DNA from: Phocoena phocoena
Taxonomy: Eukaryota; Chordata; Mammalia; Artiodactyla; Phocoenidae
Direction: 5' to 3'
Length of the DNA: 64,000 nucleotides
Assembly (NCBI RefSeq): GCF_963924675.1
Contig: NC_089232.1
Location: 47,470,522 to 47,534,521, forward strand
Positions 12,257 through 24,812 of the stretch are shown piece by piece. Position 1 is the stretch's first letter; each line of letters opens with the position of its first letter. The translations under genes and the position numbers were made by a program. The notes under the pieces are model-generated. The model saw only the letters and a program-made list of their open reading frames with translations, was not told the DNA's origin and did no database searches.

Positions 12257-12728
12257 TGTTACTGACGAAGACCTGTTACTGTCATTGTCACCTGTTACTG
12301 TCATTGACCAAACTTGAGTCAGGCTCCTCTGAGTCCTCTTTTTAACTAGGCCCTTGGATTCTGTTGGACTCTGTGTTTAGCCATCTTACTCTAGTTTTAG
12401 CAAGAGTCCTGCTGATTCAGTTCAGTGAAAGTCCCTCCTCCTGGATATCTGATCAAATTCCTCATCCCCCACTCTCCATATCATATCACTTTGGCCTGCC
12501 TTCAGCAAAAATCCTATTGAGTTGGTCTACCAAGAATCTGTCTAGCTTTGATGTTTCTCTTCCCACCTGCTTCTTGGATATAAATCTCTTATTTTTGTTG
12601 TATTCAGAGTTGAGCCTAATTTGCCTAATTTTTACCCCCTACTGCAGAACCCCCATTGCAGTAGTGCCTCTTCAATAAAGTCTTCCTTGCTGTCTTTAAC
12701 AAGTGTCATGAATAGTTCTTCTTTAACA
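12257..12728 (+). mobile_element. Probable solitary retroviral LTR
   Basis: About 470 bp starting TGTTACTG and ending TTCTTTAACA, with an AATAAA polyadenylation signal at 12674-12679 placed about 50 bp before the end, as in mammalian LTRs. The left end contains three TGTTACTG repeats (12257, 12274, 12293), so the true start could be any of them. No matching second copy lies in the window. The family is not recognised and no target-site duplication is evident. A 104-codon open frame inside it is not a gene. Confidence 0.55.
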
Positions 12729-12889
12729 CTACATAGGAAAGATTTCATAAGTTTTCCCCACCAAATCTAACACTTTCCTAGCTTAAGACAGACAGTCAGT
12801 GATATTTGATATAGCAGTCCAAACAGACTAAAACATACCCTAAACCCCACCGTCTCTCACGTTCACTCAGAATTACACCCAAATCTCCC

Positions 12890-13225
12890 CTCAGTAATTG
12901 ATAGAACAAAAGTCAGAAAATCAGTAAGATGTGTAACATTTGAACACCGCTGCAGCCAACTTAACCTAAATGACATTTATAGAATATACATTCATTTCAA
13001 ATGCACATGAAGTATTTACCAAGACAGACAATACACTTCTAAGTAACTTATGAGTCACAGAAGATATCAAAAAAAGGAAAAAACATTTTGAATTGGATGA
13101 AAATGAAAGCACAACATGTTGAAATTTGTGAGATGCAGCTAAAACAGTCTTTAGAGAAAAAAATAGAGCATTAAATGCTTATATTTGAAAAACAGGGAAG
13201 ATTAAAAATAAATAGTCTAAGCTTC
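12890..13225 (+). mobile_element. Ancient L1 ORF2 fragment, plus strand
   Basis: Matches the end of the endonuclease domain and what follows in mammalian L1 ORF2: CAGAAAATCAGTAAG, then a CAACTTAACCTAAATGACAT segment, and later TTTTGAATTGGATGAAAATG and GATGCAGCTAAAACAGT. All frames are broken. Both ends are truncated and no tail is present. Far more diverged than the L1s at 24-31 and 54-64 kb. Confidence 0.8.
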
Positions 13226-13509
13226 CATTTTTTGGAGTCCATGGAAAGCCACTACTCAAATCTGCTCTTGTTAGAAGCATGGTTGACTGACAGCTCTAGC
13301 TGTCACTGCCTTGGATTCCTACCATGTTTACCCTGAAACCATGCTTCTTGCTTCTTCTGGCTTTCTCCTAACCAGCAAGTGAAAAGAGTAAGGGTACCAG
13401 TGGAGACCCAGTTATCATGTTATCAACCCGGAGAAACAGCCCATCCAGATGACAATTTTGACACTATGACACTATGGATCACTTTCTCTTTTCTCAGTGA
13501 TATTTGAGG

Positions 13510-13510
<1 letters not shown>

Positions 13511-13568
<58 letters not shown>

Positions 13569-13572
13569 TGTA
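13511..13572. repeat. (TG)n microsatellite, interrupted
   Basis: Long TG tract with TATG and TGCG interruptions toward the right end. Confidence 0.95.
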
Positions 13573-15760
13573 TTATGTATGTGCCTTTTTATAAATTTTA
13601 TATTTTCAATTGGGGAAAACCCCATCACAGGCTCTTACTTTAGAAACCTTTCTTGAATATTCAAAATTCTAATTTTGCTTTTGCTTTGATGCTTTGAATT
13701 CTGAGTTCTTTGCAGCCTAGTGCTGCATTGAGTGTGGTTCTGTTTAAGGACTCAGTTTTTGCAATCTCTTGTGACATTTTCAATCATGGGCTACGGCTCT
13801 TGCCATGGCTTCTTTCTAGGAAAAATGTGTAGTCCAAAGAAAAATAGTCCTTCTCTTCCATATTTTTTTGGGGCTGTCTGATTACCTTCAGCAAACTCTG
13901 ATGAGTATTTAACATGCCAATCTCTTTCTTATGCTTTTCCTTCTTAATTGTATTTACAACTAGTTTTGTTCATTGGATTTGACTACAATTGTTCCTTGTT
14001 CTTTTATTTCTTTTCTGAAGTATATTTTTTCTTATATAACTATAAATGTTGTGCTGTGAATTTTCCTAAAGTGAATGATACAAGATCAGTGAATTCTGAG
14101 TTAGCCAAAAACATTCATCCTAAATTCCTCATTACCCTCACTGCTGAGTTGAATAATCCCACACTCAAAGTAGCCTTCCTCTTTCTTTTTAACCAGTGTA
14201 AAGCAGGCTACCCATGGTCTCACTTAAGGTAAATATAAGGAAAGAAGCAAGCATTTGTCTGGCCTTTCTTTTAAGGACTACTTTTTAGACTAATCAAAGA
14301 GCTTGTGAGAGAAAACTCTCCTTTACATAAGAATCAGAGCTAATAAATTCCACGGGAATGAATTAAACAACTCAAATGAAATATAGTGGATGAAGGCAGT
14401 CATGATCAATGTTTGCTAATGCATTAAGTTCAAGATGATCGGAACTTTAAAATGAATGAATTTCAGGCTGACAGCACTTGAACAAATGGTTAAATCTATA
14501 CTTCACGAAGAGTATACAGTAGAAAATACTCAGAACCATATATATTTATTAAAAGGTTTTGTACCTTTACCTAAACCTGTGTCTAGATTTACCTCCCCAA
14601 ATTTTATGAGATATTCAGGAGAAATAGAACCATGTTAGATAATAGCACATTTTATAGAATGTGGAAAATTATACCAGAGGGATGACATATGGAGAACACA
14701 AATAGAGCAAAATATGGGGAGAGAGAAACACTCTATATGAGAAGAAATCTCAGAGAATATCAGCTGAATTCAATGTAATACCTTTGTTGGACCCTTACTA
14801 AAACAAACCTATACAGACTTTTGTTAAAGAAAATCGAGCTAAGTTGGATCTAGACTGTATATTTGATGTTACCAGAAAATTTTTATTAATACTTAATAAT
14901 AGTGTAATTAAATAATAATTAGCAATTTATTTATTAAAATACATAATTGTGATTAATGATTAATTAATACTGGTTGTGTTTATAGTATCTTTGTTAAATT
15001 TTTAAAATCCTTATGTGCTATATATACTTACTAATACATTTACAGTTAACTTGATTGGATGCCTAGGAGTTGATTTTATAATAAATACTCCAGAAAAGAG
15101 AAAAAGGTGGTGTTGGTGGAGTGGGACAGATGAAACAAGAATTGTGGAAACTGAGTCCCAGATAGTTTATTTTTACTATCATCTCTATTTTTGTGTATGT
15201 GAAAATTGCAAGATCCTGTCGATTAGCCACATGAATCCAAGTGATTACCATCTCCTTGTATAGTTCCTTATTTGAGTTCTAAATACAATTGCAATTACAT
15301 CAAAAGGAGTACAGTTGGGGCGAGCCTACTGATAACTACCTACCTAGACTTCTCATTAATAATTTAAAGCTCACACATTCGAGTTCACCAGGTAGAGTGA
15401 CTGCCTAATTTACCATCCAGCAAATATATGTTTAATAGTATGGAACAGGAGGCCAGCAGCATAAACAGGGAACATCCCAGGCAACCAGGCACATGTCAGT
15501 ATTTTACTGATGCTCCATTTAAATTAGCTGCTTACAGACTCAGCTGAAGAAAAGGGAAAAAATTCTACCCATAATGCCTTAGTGAGTGTCAGTCTTACCT
15601 GTAATTCCAGGCCATTCTGCACCTGTGTAGCTCAAGGATACACTGTTGTATCTTGTACCCGATGACTGTTGTGATTGCGAAGCTCACCCGGTGGTGAGTC
15701 TCATGCCCCCTGCCATCTACCTATGTGCTCAGACTTTGTCCGGTGTTTGGCTAAGGCTTA
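13573..15760. other. Unrecognised AT-rich sequence
   Basis: No gene recognised. Roughly 14877-14990 is almost purely A/T. Short open frames (for example 13948-14232, 94 codons) have no recognisable domain. Confidence 0.5.
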
Positions 15761-15844
15761 CATATATATATATATGTGTGTGTGTATATACATATATATA
15801 TATAAGATATATTACATATATTATATATATATATATAATATATA
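15761..15844. repeat. (TA)n-rich microsatellite with a TG insert
   Basis: About 84 bp of alternating TA with an internal (TG)n block and short AAGATATAT interruptions. Self-complementary and able to extrude hairpins, so it is likely length-variable and difficult to assemble. Confidence 0.95.
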
Positions 15845-16835
15845 GACACTCCCCAATGGACAAAGCTGCCATGAGCTACAGAGGAACAAGAGAGACAAAA
15901 TATCATGCCACCTCAAGCTTTAAGTTGCTCGACAAGGTGCAGCAAACTATCAAGGTAAAAATAATTATACTTGGATACAACAAATGCCTTAAACTTTAAG
16001 TGAGATTTGTGCATCACAAATTCCACTTATGCTTGTTTTTCAAGGTTTGTAGAGCAAACCTTGAATGGAGCAAAACCTAATACTCAAGTTAATAGAATTT
16101 ATCTCAAATCTACAGCTCCCTTTATGATTCCCACCAATTGTAAAGACAGAGACCTTGCCTCATGGCAAAAGACTCAAATGTCTATGTCCCTAAAGAGGGA
16201 AAAAGCAAAAGCTCATCTAAACATGCCCATGTCCTTTTGCTAAGTCACCAATCAAATAAGTCATTCCTTCTCCCAGGGAAAGGAAGCCCAGGATAGTATA
16301 CTAAATGATGTCCTTCCACATGAAAATATAAGGAAAAGGAATGGAAGTTTACTATCAGTACTATCAACAACAGAACTTGGCAGATGTATGAGTTCTCTCA
16401 CATGTTTAAGGAACAGCTCAATAGTGCTTAAGTAGATATAAATAGTGGTAAAATTATTTTGGTATCTGTTCATATTTTCTAATAAACATTTACCTATTGG
16501 AGGCTTTGATCCATGTCATACTTCTCTCCTGGTGAAACAATAATCTCATTAGAAAAACCCATGATTCTCCTACAAGCGTAAACTATTTTTTGGTGCTTTA
16601 AATCATTTTAATTACCTTGGCTACTGCCTACCTTCTCTTGCGGAAAGAAACAGAGCCCTAAGGGACAGAAGTATAGGCTTAACTCTTGAAGTAGAACAGC
16701 ATATTAATTATGTAATCATAAAACATGTCACGTTATGTTCAAAAACTAAAATCAATAATAACATTCTCTACATATTGATAAAGATTGTTAAAAGGAAATG
16801 AAAAATATTGGAAGACTGAAGTACGAATTCATGAT
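15845..16835. other. Unrecognised sequence
   Basis: No gene or repeat family recognised. Open frames of 70-80 codons here show no conserved motifs. Confidence 0.5.
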
Positions 16836-16839
16836 CATA

Positions 16840-16975
16840 ACACTTACTAGCTCTGCAACTCTTGAGCAAGTTACATAATGTCGAGTTACTGCACCATCAC
16901 CTTTAAAAGGTAAAAATAACATTTATTTTGACTACCTCAAAGGACTTTTATGTAGATTGATTGAGGAAATTTTTA
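16840..16975 (+). mobile_element. MIR fragment, plus strand
   Basis: Contains CACTTACTAGCTCTGCAACT followed by TTGAGCAAGTTACATAATGT, the conserved MIR core, then a TAAAAGGTAAAAATAAC and CTACCTCAAAGGACTT segment corresponding to the MIR 3' half. Confidence 0.8.
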
Positions 16976-17172
16976 AAAATTTCTTTAAAAAATATTAAAA
17001 ATTAAAACTTAAGTTAAAATTGTTCAGCAACATTAGGGCATATGTTTTTCATTCCTTATTTGGAAACTTTTTAGTAATTAAAAAAAGAAAAACCTGGACA
17101 AGTTATTTCTTAATTTTGTGAAAGTGCCATGAGAGATAAAGTATTAGAAGATGTTGGATATGACTTTAAAGT

Positions 17173-17354
17173 CAGCCCTCTGTATCTGCAAGTTTTGCAG
17201 CTGCAAATTCAACCAACTACAGATTGGAGGGCCTGCAGATATAGAGAGCCCACTGAACTACACCATTTTATATAAGAGACTTGAGCATTGAGAATTTTTA
17301 GTATTCATGGGAGGGGTCCTGGAATCAACCCCCTCCTTGATTTAGGGGCGACTG
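17173..17354 (+). mobile_element. Small non-autonomous Tigger/pogo-type DNA transposon
   Basis: About 182 bp beginning CAGCCCTCTGTATCTGC and ending GGGGCGACTG, so the ends are degenerate inverted repeats of the CAGTC(G)CCC type. Inside are AAATTCAACCAACTACAGAT and GACTTGAGCATTGAG, phrases typical of mammalian Tigger-derived MITEs. No transposase. It directly abuts a second Tigger-type element. Confidence 0.7.
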
Positions 17355-17356
17355 TG

Positions 17357-17663
17357 CAGGCCTACATCATAGATACTGCAGGTTCTGCTCCAGACCACCA
17401 CAACAAAGTGAACATTGCAAAAAAAGCAAGTCACACAAATTGGTTGGTTTCCCAGTGTATATAAAAGTTATGTTTATGCTATATTGTATTAAGTGTGCGA
17501 TAATATTATGTCTGAAAAACGATATACATATCTTAATTAAAAATACTTTATTGCTAACAATGCTAACCATCATCTGACAACACAGTTGCCACAAGCCTTC
17601 AATTTATAAAAAAATGCAATATTTGAGAAGCACAATAGAGCATAGTAAAATGAGTTATACATG
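17357..17663 (+). mobile_element. Tigger1-type non-autonomous DNA transposon
   Basis: Begins CAGGCCTACATCATAGATAC and ends with the degenerate inverse AAATGAGTTATACATG. The interior has TCCAGACCACCACAACAAAG, GTCACACAAATTGGTTGGTT, TATATAAAAGTTATGTTTAT and AAAATACTTTATTGCTAACA, the well-known left end of Tigger1. The 3' terminus follows after an internal deletion that removed the transposase. Family recognition is firm; exact ends may be off by a few bases. Confidence 0.9.
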
Positions 17664-18988
17664 CACTTGTTATTGTTGAAGTACAGAATTTTAAAGTCAA
17701 AAACATTGATGATTTATTTACCAAAACTCTGTGGTAAATATAAATTCTCCCCACTTTAAAGGGGGCTGCTGAATATATCTTTTTAAGACTCACTAAATTT
17801 TGGCCAAACTAACCCTTCCGGAAGATGAAAGGTTATTAGTGGGTGAGTCCTTAATAAAGTCAATATAATGGAGAGTGCAATGACATTTGTTCTTCCTTGT
17901 AAGGAGAAGGTGTGCCTTTTTCCCTTTCCAAGACAAGTTGATGAATCAGGAGTATTTGAAAGAAGGAGGGCCATTGTACTCTCCAGATCTATGGTTTACA
18001 AGCTGTAGTTGTCCACATATAATCAAGAGGAACACACCAGAAGAGTTTTGGGGAGTACATGAAATGTGTCACATGGAGTTAAAAGTGTGTAAACAGAGAG
18101 ATTGGTGCCTATTTCTATCTAAAACTTTAGAAGATAGGGAGCCAACTGGGACAGCTTACGGTAGCAAGGCCCACAGAAGAGAAAACAATAGCAGCAGCCT
18201 ACACTCCCTATGTCTGGCATGGAAAAGGCGTGTGAGATCCCTTTGCAAAAGAAGATTTCAGATAAGAAAAATATGTTAGATAATCTTCATGAGAGTATGC
18301 TTAAAAAAGTGGTTACAGGATTTAGAGGATCTTAGCAGTAAGGAATGTGGAATGGACTGCCATGGTAAGGCCCTAAGCAATAGTCACAATTCCTCCTTCC
18401 CCTGACCAAGTCCTAGAAGAGTCAGGAGAATAAAAAAGAAGGTGGAGAAAGAGTGCAGAAAGAGAACACATTCATCTTCTCCACGGAAAGATCCCCAAGC
18501 AATGTGTCAAGGCTACGCTAAGGGGAGAAGAGAATCTTTGAACTGGATGTGCAATTGAAGTTTTGATTTAAACAGGTCGGAAACTTTTAATATTAAAATA
18601 GAGTTTTGAATATCAAAATTTAACTTTCCTTTTATTAAAGTGCCTATAAATCTGTGTCATATGCTAAGGGCATGGAACATCTCTATCAAAGCATATTTGA
18701 ATATATTTGAATACAATATAAGAGAAATAAAGATATGTTCTGTTTATACACTCAAAGTTCAGTCCATCTAATAAATTGGCTACATATTTTCATATGGCAA
18801 TATTTTCTCTTAAATTCTCTCTACCTATTTTAGTGAGGTCTTGAGTCTTTATGACATATCAGTCCCCTTTAAAAGAATACAAAATTAAGACTTTCACATA
18901 AATTTTGTCTTTATACCCCAACCATTCATCCTAGAACATATAATCCTTTGGTTCTTATTCTTGTATCCTCTGTTCTTGATAACAAATC
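17664..18988. other. Unrecognised sequence
   Basis: No gene or repeat family recognised. A 130-codon open frame at 17887-18279 has no domain that I recognise and is discussed among the rejected items. Confidence 0.5.
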
Positions 18989-19108
18989 TTTTTTCCTGGT
19001 TGTGCCACACGCAGCATGCAGGATCTTAGTTTCCCGACCAGGGATTGAATCCGTGCCCCCTGCAGTGGAACTGCAGAATCTTAACCACTGGACCCTCAAG
19101 GAAGTCCC
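18989..19108 (-). mobile_element. Short tRNA-derived cetartiodactyl SINE (CHR-1-like), minus strand
   Basis: On the plus strand: a T-run, then GGTTGTGCCACACGCAGCAT, CCCGACCAGGGATTGAATCC (inverted B-box region) and CCACTGGACCCTCAAGGAAG. It differs from the four longer SINEs in lacking their GC-rich GAGAGGCCCACGTACC body. More diverged, so probably older. Not a tRNA gene: no cloverleaf with anticodon stem. Confidence 0.88.
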
Positions 19109-20171
19109 AAATCATTCTTAATTCTAATAGATAGGTCAGCAATTCCTTATAACTAAAACAATACAGAAAATTCCAGTGTATTTACCCCAAATTTTCCCTC
19201 CTCCTCATTTTTTCTTTACGTCTTACCATCTGAGCGATTTTTTTTACCTTGAATTGGGAGAGGAGTGTGCTTAGGAGCAGGTCTTAGTCATGCCTATGTT
19301 TTCATTTTCTCTTCTCTCTCACACTGCTTATAAACAGAATGTATCAATAGCTAGTGTTAGATAGGCTCATAAAAGACAAAGAGACAAAAAAGTAGAGGTA
19401 TCTTTGTAACAATGACAAAGTAAAAGTCTACTCAAATAGACACATCATTCACCAAAAGCAACCAAACAAAGAAAGTGGTATAGTCTCATGATGACAAAGT
19501 CAAGAAGGAACAATCAAGGAAAGAGGCAGAAAATTTTGTCATAGTGTGGCTTTATCCTCAGTCTACCTCAGAAGTATTATTAATGGGTGAATATAAATTC
19601 TGAGAAGCCTCTCACACACCCTGATTTGGACAGAAGTGGAAGGAGGTATTTTATTTATCTTTCCTCTTATTTTGCTTGCAGGAGATGGTATGTGGAGTGA
19701 GAAGTAAGACTGAAAGCTCTGCTGGGGGGAGATAGGTGGAATGAAGGATGCCAGTTGCAGGGACTGATTTTTCCTAATAGAAAGTTAGGATTCAGGATTT
19801 TACTGAAATGGAGGAACCATCTGAATTCATGAGACTTTCCTACATGAAATCAGACTGCCCAAACATCACTAGGAAAAAAGGATGCTTTCTCAGAAGAGAG
19901 GATCAAACATAGCTACTCCAACAAAGACTACATTTGGTGTCAGGAGAACAGTTCTCCTCTCTCTGACCTTTCAATTTATCTTTAGGCCACAGAGATGAAA
20001 GATAGATAAAACAAAAGTCTCAAGTCCTCAAGCCACAGCATAAAGAAAAATAAATGAACACCCTAGATCATACTAGAAAAGCAAATAAAGGAAATTTAAC
20101 TTACCCTATGCAATGAGAAAATATAAACGGAATTACAAACATTAAGCATTATTAAGAGTAAATAAAAGGGC
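19109..20171. other. Unrecognised sequence
   Basis: No gene or repeat family recognised. Confidence 0.5.
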
Positions 20172-22530
20172 ATGATATTACTCTGGTACCAAAACCAGAC
20201 AAGGATGCCACAAGAAAATAAAATTACAGGCTAATATTCCTGATGAACATAGATTCAAAAATCTTCAACAAAATATTAGCAAACAAAATTCAATAATACA
20301 TTAAAAGGATCATACACCACAATCAAGTGGGATTTATTCCAGGGATACAAGGCTGGTTCAACATCTGCAAATCAGTCACTGTGATACATGACATTAACAA
20401 AACAAAGGATAAAAAGCATATGGTCATCTGAGTAGATAGAGAACAAGCTTTTGACAAAATTCAACATCGATTTATAATTAAAACTCTCAACAAAGCCGGT
20501 ATAGAATGAACATACCTCAACATAATAAGGCTATACATGACAGACCCGCAGCTAACATCATACTCAGTGGTGAAAAGCTGAAAACTTTTCTTCTATATCA
20601 GGAAGAAAATAAGGATGTCCAGCCTTGCCACGGTTATTTAACATAGTATTGGAAGTCCTAGCCACAATAATTAGTCAAGAAAGGAATAAAATGCATTCAG
20701 ATTGGAAAGGAAGAAGTAAAACCATCACTATTTGCAAATGACATGATGATATTATATAGGAAACCATAAAGACATGATCAAAAAACTGTTAAACTTTATA
20801 AACAAATTCAGCAATGTTGCAGGATAAAAAATCAATATACAAAGATCTTTTGCATTTCTATACAGAACTAATGAACTATCAGAAAGACAAACTATCAGAA
20901 AACAATCCCATCAAAAAGAATAAAATACCTAGGAATAAATTTAACCAAGAAGGTAAAAGACCTGTGTACTGAAATACAAATACATACTCATGGGTTGGAA
21001 GAATTAATATTGTTAAAATGTTCATACTGTCCAAACCAATATACAAGTTTAATGTATTCCCTGTCAACATTTTAATGGAATTTTTCACAGAAGCAGAACA
21101 AACAATCCTAAAGTTTATATGGAACCAGAAAAGACCCCTAACAGACAAAGAGATCTTGAGAAAGAAGAACAAACCTGGAGAAATCATGCTCCCTGATTTC
21201 AAACTCTATTACAAAACTATAGTAATTACAACAGTATGGTATTGGCATAAAAACCAACACATAGATCAACAGAACAAAATAGAGAGCCCAGAAATAAACC
21301 GTCACATATATGGTCAATTAATTTAGGACAAAAGAGCCAAGAATATATAATGGGGAAAAGACAATCTCTTCAATAAATGATGTTGGGAAATCTAGACAGT
21401 CACATGTAAAAGGATGAAACTTTGCACTTATGCAAAAATTAACTTTGCACTTATGCAAAAATTAACTCAAAATAAATTAAAGACTTGAAACTAAGACCTG
21501 AAACCATAAAATTCCTAGAAGAAAATATAGGTGGTAAGCCCCTTGACATAGGTCTTGGCAATGATTTTTTGAAACCAACACCAAAAGTAAAAGCAACGAA
21601 AACAAAAATAAATGATTGGGACTACATCAAACTAAAAAGCTTCTACACAGCAAAGTAAACTATCAGCAAAATAAAAAGGTAACCTACTAAATGGAAGAGC
21701 TTTGCAAATGATATATCAGGTAAGGGATTAATACCCCAAATAAACAAATAACTCATGCAACTCCATATCAAAAAACCAAACAAACCAATTTAAAAAATGG
21801 GCAGAAGATCTGAATAGACATTTTTCTAAGGAAAACATAAATATGGCCAGCAGGAACATAAAAGAGCTCAACACCATTAATCAACAGGGAAATGCAAATA
21901 AAAACTGCAATGAGATATCATCTCACACCTGTTAGGATGGCTGTTGTCAAAAAGATAAGAAATAACAAGTGTTGACAAGGATGTGGAGAAAAGGGAATCT
22001 TCGTGCACTATTGGTGGAAATGTAAATTGGTGCCAACACTATGGAAAACAGTATAGAGGTTCCAAAAAAAATTAAAAATACAACTACTGTATGATCCACC
22101 TATTCCATTTCTGGGCACTTATTCAAAGAAAACAAAAACATTCAAAAAGTTATAAGCAGTCTCATGTTCATTGCAGCATTATTTACAATAACTAAAATAC
22201 AGAAACAACCTAAGTGTGCATAAATGAATCTGTGTGTGTGTATAATATATATGTTAGAATATGATTCAGCCATGAAAAAGAATTAAATCTTGTCATTTGT
22301 GACAACATAGATGGACCTGAAAGGCATTATGCTAAGTGGTTAAGTGAAATAAGTCAGACGGAGAAAGACAAATACCATATGATTTCTCTTATATATGGAA
22401 TCTAAAAATAAACCTAACCAACCAACTAAACAAAAAAACCCAAGCTCATAGATCATAGTGGTGGTTGCCAGAGACTGGGGTGTAAGGTGGGAGAAATGGG
22501 TGAAGGGGGTCAAAAGGTTAAAAAAAATTA
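20172..22530 (+). mobile_element. Old 5'-truncated L1: ORF2 from the RT domain to the 3' UTR, plus strand
   Basis: Enters ORF2 at the TLIPKPDKD-like segment of the RT domain and runs through the RT core, the C-terminal domain and into the 3' UTR (GAGACTGGGGTGTAAGGTGG near the end). Frames are broken throughout. The longest surviving piece is 21018-21326, matching the [18 protein letters not shown] to NRHIYGQLI region after the RT core. The catalytic FADD box reads FAND (20731-20742), a loss of one metal-binding Asp, and the RQGCP box reads RK-stop-GCP (TAA near 20611). It has a different, older 3' UTR from the two later L1 types and no clear poly(A) tail. Inactive. Confidence 0.92.
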
Positions 22531-22579
22531 ATTAAAAAAAAGTTAGATCCTTCCTGGAGCTACCTACAGAAGGAAGAAA

Positions 22580-22622
22580 GATAGATAGATAGATAGATAG
22601 AGAGATAGTTAGGTAGATAGAT
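22580..22622. repeat. (GATA)n microsatellite, imperfect
   Basis: About ten GATA units with GAGA and GTTA interruptions, just past the 3' end of the L1. Confidence 0.93.
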
Positions 22623-23439
22623 CTATTGTGCTACATTATGGGCTCATTCTCAATCCATAATGCTGATCAATTTCAGTATTCCAAAATCTGCATGTATAAT
22701 TGTGCCATGTAATCAAATTTATTTATGTATGTCTGTCCAGACATTTATAAAATTACATATTAAATTTTTAAAAAGAACAACAGGAAGGGTTAAAAAAAGC
22801 AAAGAAAGAAAAGGTCATGACAAGTCTGCGCACATATTACAAGAAAAAATAGATACCTAATTTTAAAAAGTAACACCTTCCTTCGATTGGAATATAGCTC
22901 TGGAAAGAAAATATATTCCCCAACTCTTGAAAACTTAGTAAACATTATGTATCACTAAAAACAAAACTCAAAGTTGGGATAATATTAAAATATTGTAAAA
23001 ATGGTTATTACAGAGGAACATAAAGTAAAAAAAAAAATACAATCCACTATAGAGCCAATGAATAATTTAGAAACATCAAGAAACAACAAAGGGGTAGCTT
23101 AAAATGAAATTATGAACATTAAGAAAGGTTTGATAAAATCATACTGAAAATGAGAGCAAAGCAACAAAAATGAAGGTGATAATTTGAGATATCAGACAGT
23201 ATTGACCTAACATAATGTTTCTCCTTGAAGTAGAAACCCAAAAACAGAACAGTGGAATATAATTAGAAGAAATAAAGGTAAAATTTGAAATACAATAGGG
23301 AATATTTCAGAAAGTAAATGAGTATAGAACAGTTGGCAATGATACATGATTAAATTATTGAACTTCAAATACAAAGAAAGTATTCTTGAGGTAATAGGGC
23401 ACAGAAAAACAAGGAATCAATTGAGGAAAAATAAAAATT
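22623..23439. other. A-rich sequence, possibly very old L1 5' region
   Basis: No gene recognised. The A-rich plus strand resembles a decayed L1 but I cannot align it confidently before 23440. Confidence 0.4.
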
Positions 23440-23625
23440 TAGTCTGGCCTTAGACTTTTTCCACAGCAACATTAAATGCCAGAATATAATGGTGCAATAG
23501 CTACAAAGTTCTGAGGGAAAATAAAAATCTGAGCCAAGATTTTGCACATAACCAAATTGTCCTTCAGTAAAACAGGACAAAACAATGCAGAATGAGAGTT
23601 TCAGGCATGCGGAAACTCAGGGAAT
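23440..23625 (+). mobile_element. Very old L1 fragment (5' region around ORF1), plus strand
   Basis: Contains the order AATGCCAGAATATAATGGTG, CAAAGTTCTGAGGGAAAATA, then AAATTGTCCTTCAGTAAAAC and GAGAGTTTCAGGCATGCGGA. That is the pattern seen in the ORF1 coding region of old mammalian L1s (product aggregate, ...LLYPAR..F-like segment). Heavily diverged; boundaries uncertain. Confidence 0.5.
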
Positions 23626-24202
23626 ACAGCAATTGTGGGCCAGTTTTGAAGGAAAAAAAAAAAAAAAAGCAAATTTGATAAATAACTCCATTCAACTAAG
23701 TGATGAAGCAAAACAAAATAAAATCTGAAATGGAAAACCTATCATACAAGGACTGGCTGAGAACACTAAATCCATTTAAAAATAGAATTAATACCAAACA
23801 TCTCTGGAAATGAAGGTTGTAAAACAGAATAAGAATTTTATAAACTTTGAAAATATATAAATAATAATGTAGCTAACAAAAATTGGCAGGTGACGGAAAA
23901 CAGAGGGAAGCAGAAAAGCACAATGTATTTCTCTAAATTTGGTATATACACTTGAAGAATTGACTCAGCCTCTAAAAATTAAAAGGTGATCCTTCACTCC
24001 TTATTAACATTATAGATTTCTCCTAGGTGTGAAATATTACATTAATTCATTGAGTCAAATTTTTGCTTCATTAAAAGTAACATACTTCACATGTAATTTC
24101 TATGAAAATATTCTCTATCTCATTAAATTTATTTATATATTGAGGTAGAGAAAGACATTTCTAGAATGAGGTTCATCAAAAGATGGAATTTGGGGTAATT
24201 TT
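23626..24202. other. Unrecognised A-rich sequence
   Basis: Contains an A-run at about 23653-23668. No gene recognised. It ends at the insertion site of the full-length L1. Confidence 0.5.
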
Positions 24203-24539
24203 ATATTTTCCCTTTTTTTAACATCTTTATTGGAGTATAATTGCTTTACAATGGTGTATTAGTTTCTACTTTATAATAAAATGAATCAGCTATACATATA
24301 TCTGCATATACATATATCTGCATATCTCCTCACTCTTGGGTCTCCCTCCCACCCTCCCTATCCCACCCCCCTAGGTGGTCACAAAGCACGGAGCTGAACT
24401 CCCTGTGCTATGTGGCTGCTTCCCACTAACTATTTTACATTTGGCAGTATATATAAGTCCATGCCATTCTCTCACTTTGTCCCAGCTTACCCTTCCCCCT
24501 CCCCATATCCTAAAGTCCATTCTCTACGTCTGCGTCTTT

Positions 24540-24750
24540 TTTTTTTTTTTTTTTTTTGCGGTACGCGGGCCTCTCACTGCTGTGGCCTCTCCCATTGCGG
24601 AGCACAGGTTCCGGACCCACAGGCTCAGTGGCCATGGCTCACGGGCTCAGCCGCTCTGTGGCACGTGGGATCTTCCCAGACCGGGGCACGAACCCGTGTC
24701 CCCTGCGTTGGCAGGTGGACTCTCAACCACTGCGCCACCAGGGAAGCCCA
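24540..24750 (-). mobile_element. Cetacean CHR-type SINE in the L1 3' UTR, minus strand
   Basis: The plus strand starts with a 21-nt T-run and GCGGTACGCGGGCCTCTCAC and ends CACCAGGGAAGCCC. Target-site duplication TACGTCTGCGTCTTT (24525-24539) and TACGTCTGTGTCTTT (24751-24765), one mismatch. The same insertion point is unoccupied in the related 3' UTR at 61.96 kb, so this SINE arrived after the L1. Open frames of up to 153 codons cross it by accident. Confidence 0.97.
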
Positions 24751-24812
24751 TACGTCTGTGTCTTTATTCCTGTCCTGCCCCTAGATTCTTCAGAACCTTT
24801 TTTTTTTTTTTT

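Noticed and set aside
12364..12678. 104-codon plus-strand frame
   Set aside because: Lies inside the LTR-like unit with its AATAAA signal at the end; no protein family resemblance.
17887..18279. 130-codon plus-strand open frame
   Set aside because: No recognisable domain, no splice or promoter context, and composition like chance frames; kept out of the gene list.
18989..19108. tRNA gene
   Set aside because: The A- and B-box-like parts belong to a tRNA-derived SINE with a poly(A) tail; no intact cloverleaf or anticodon loop.
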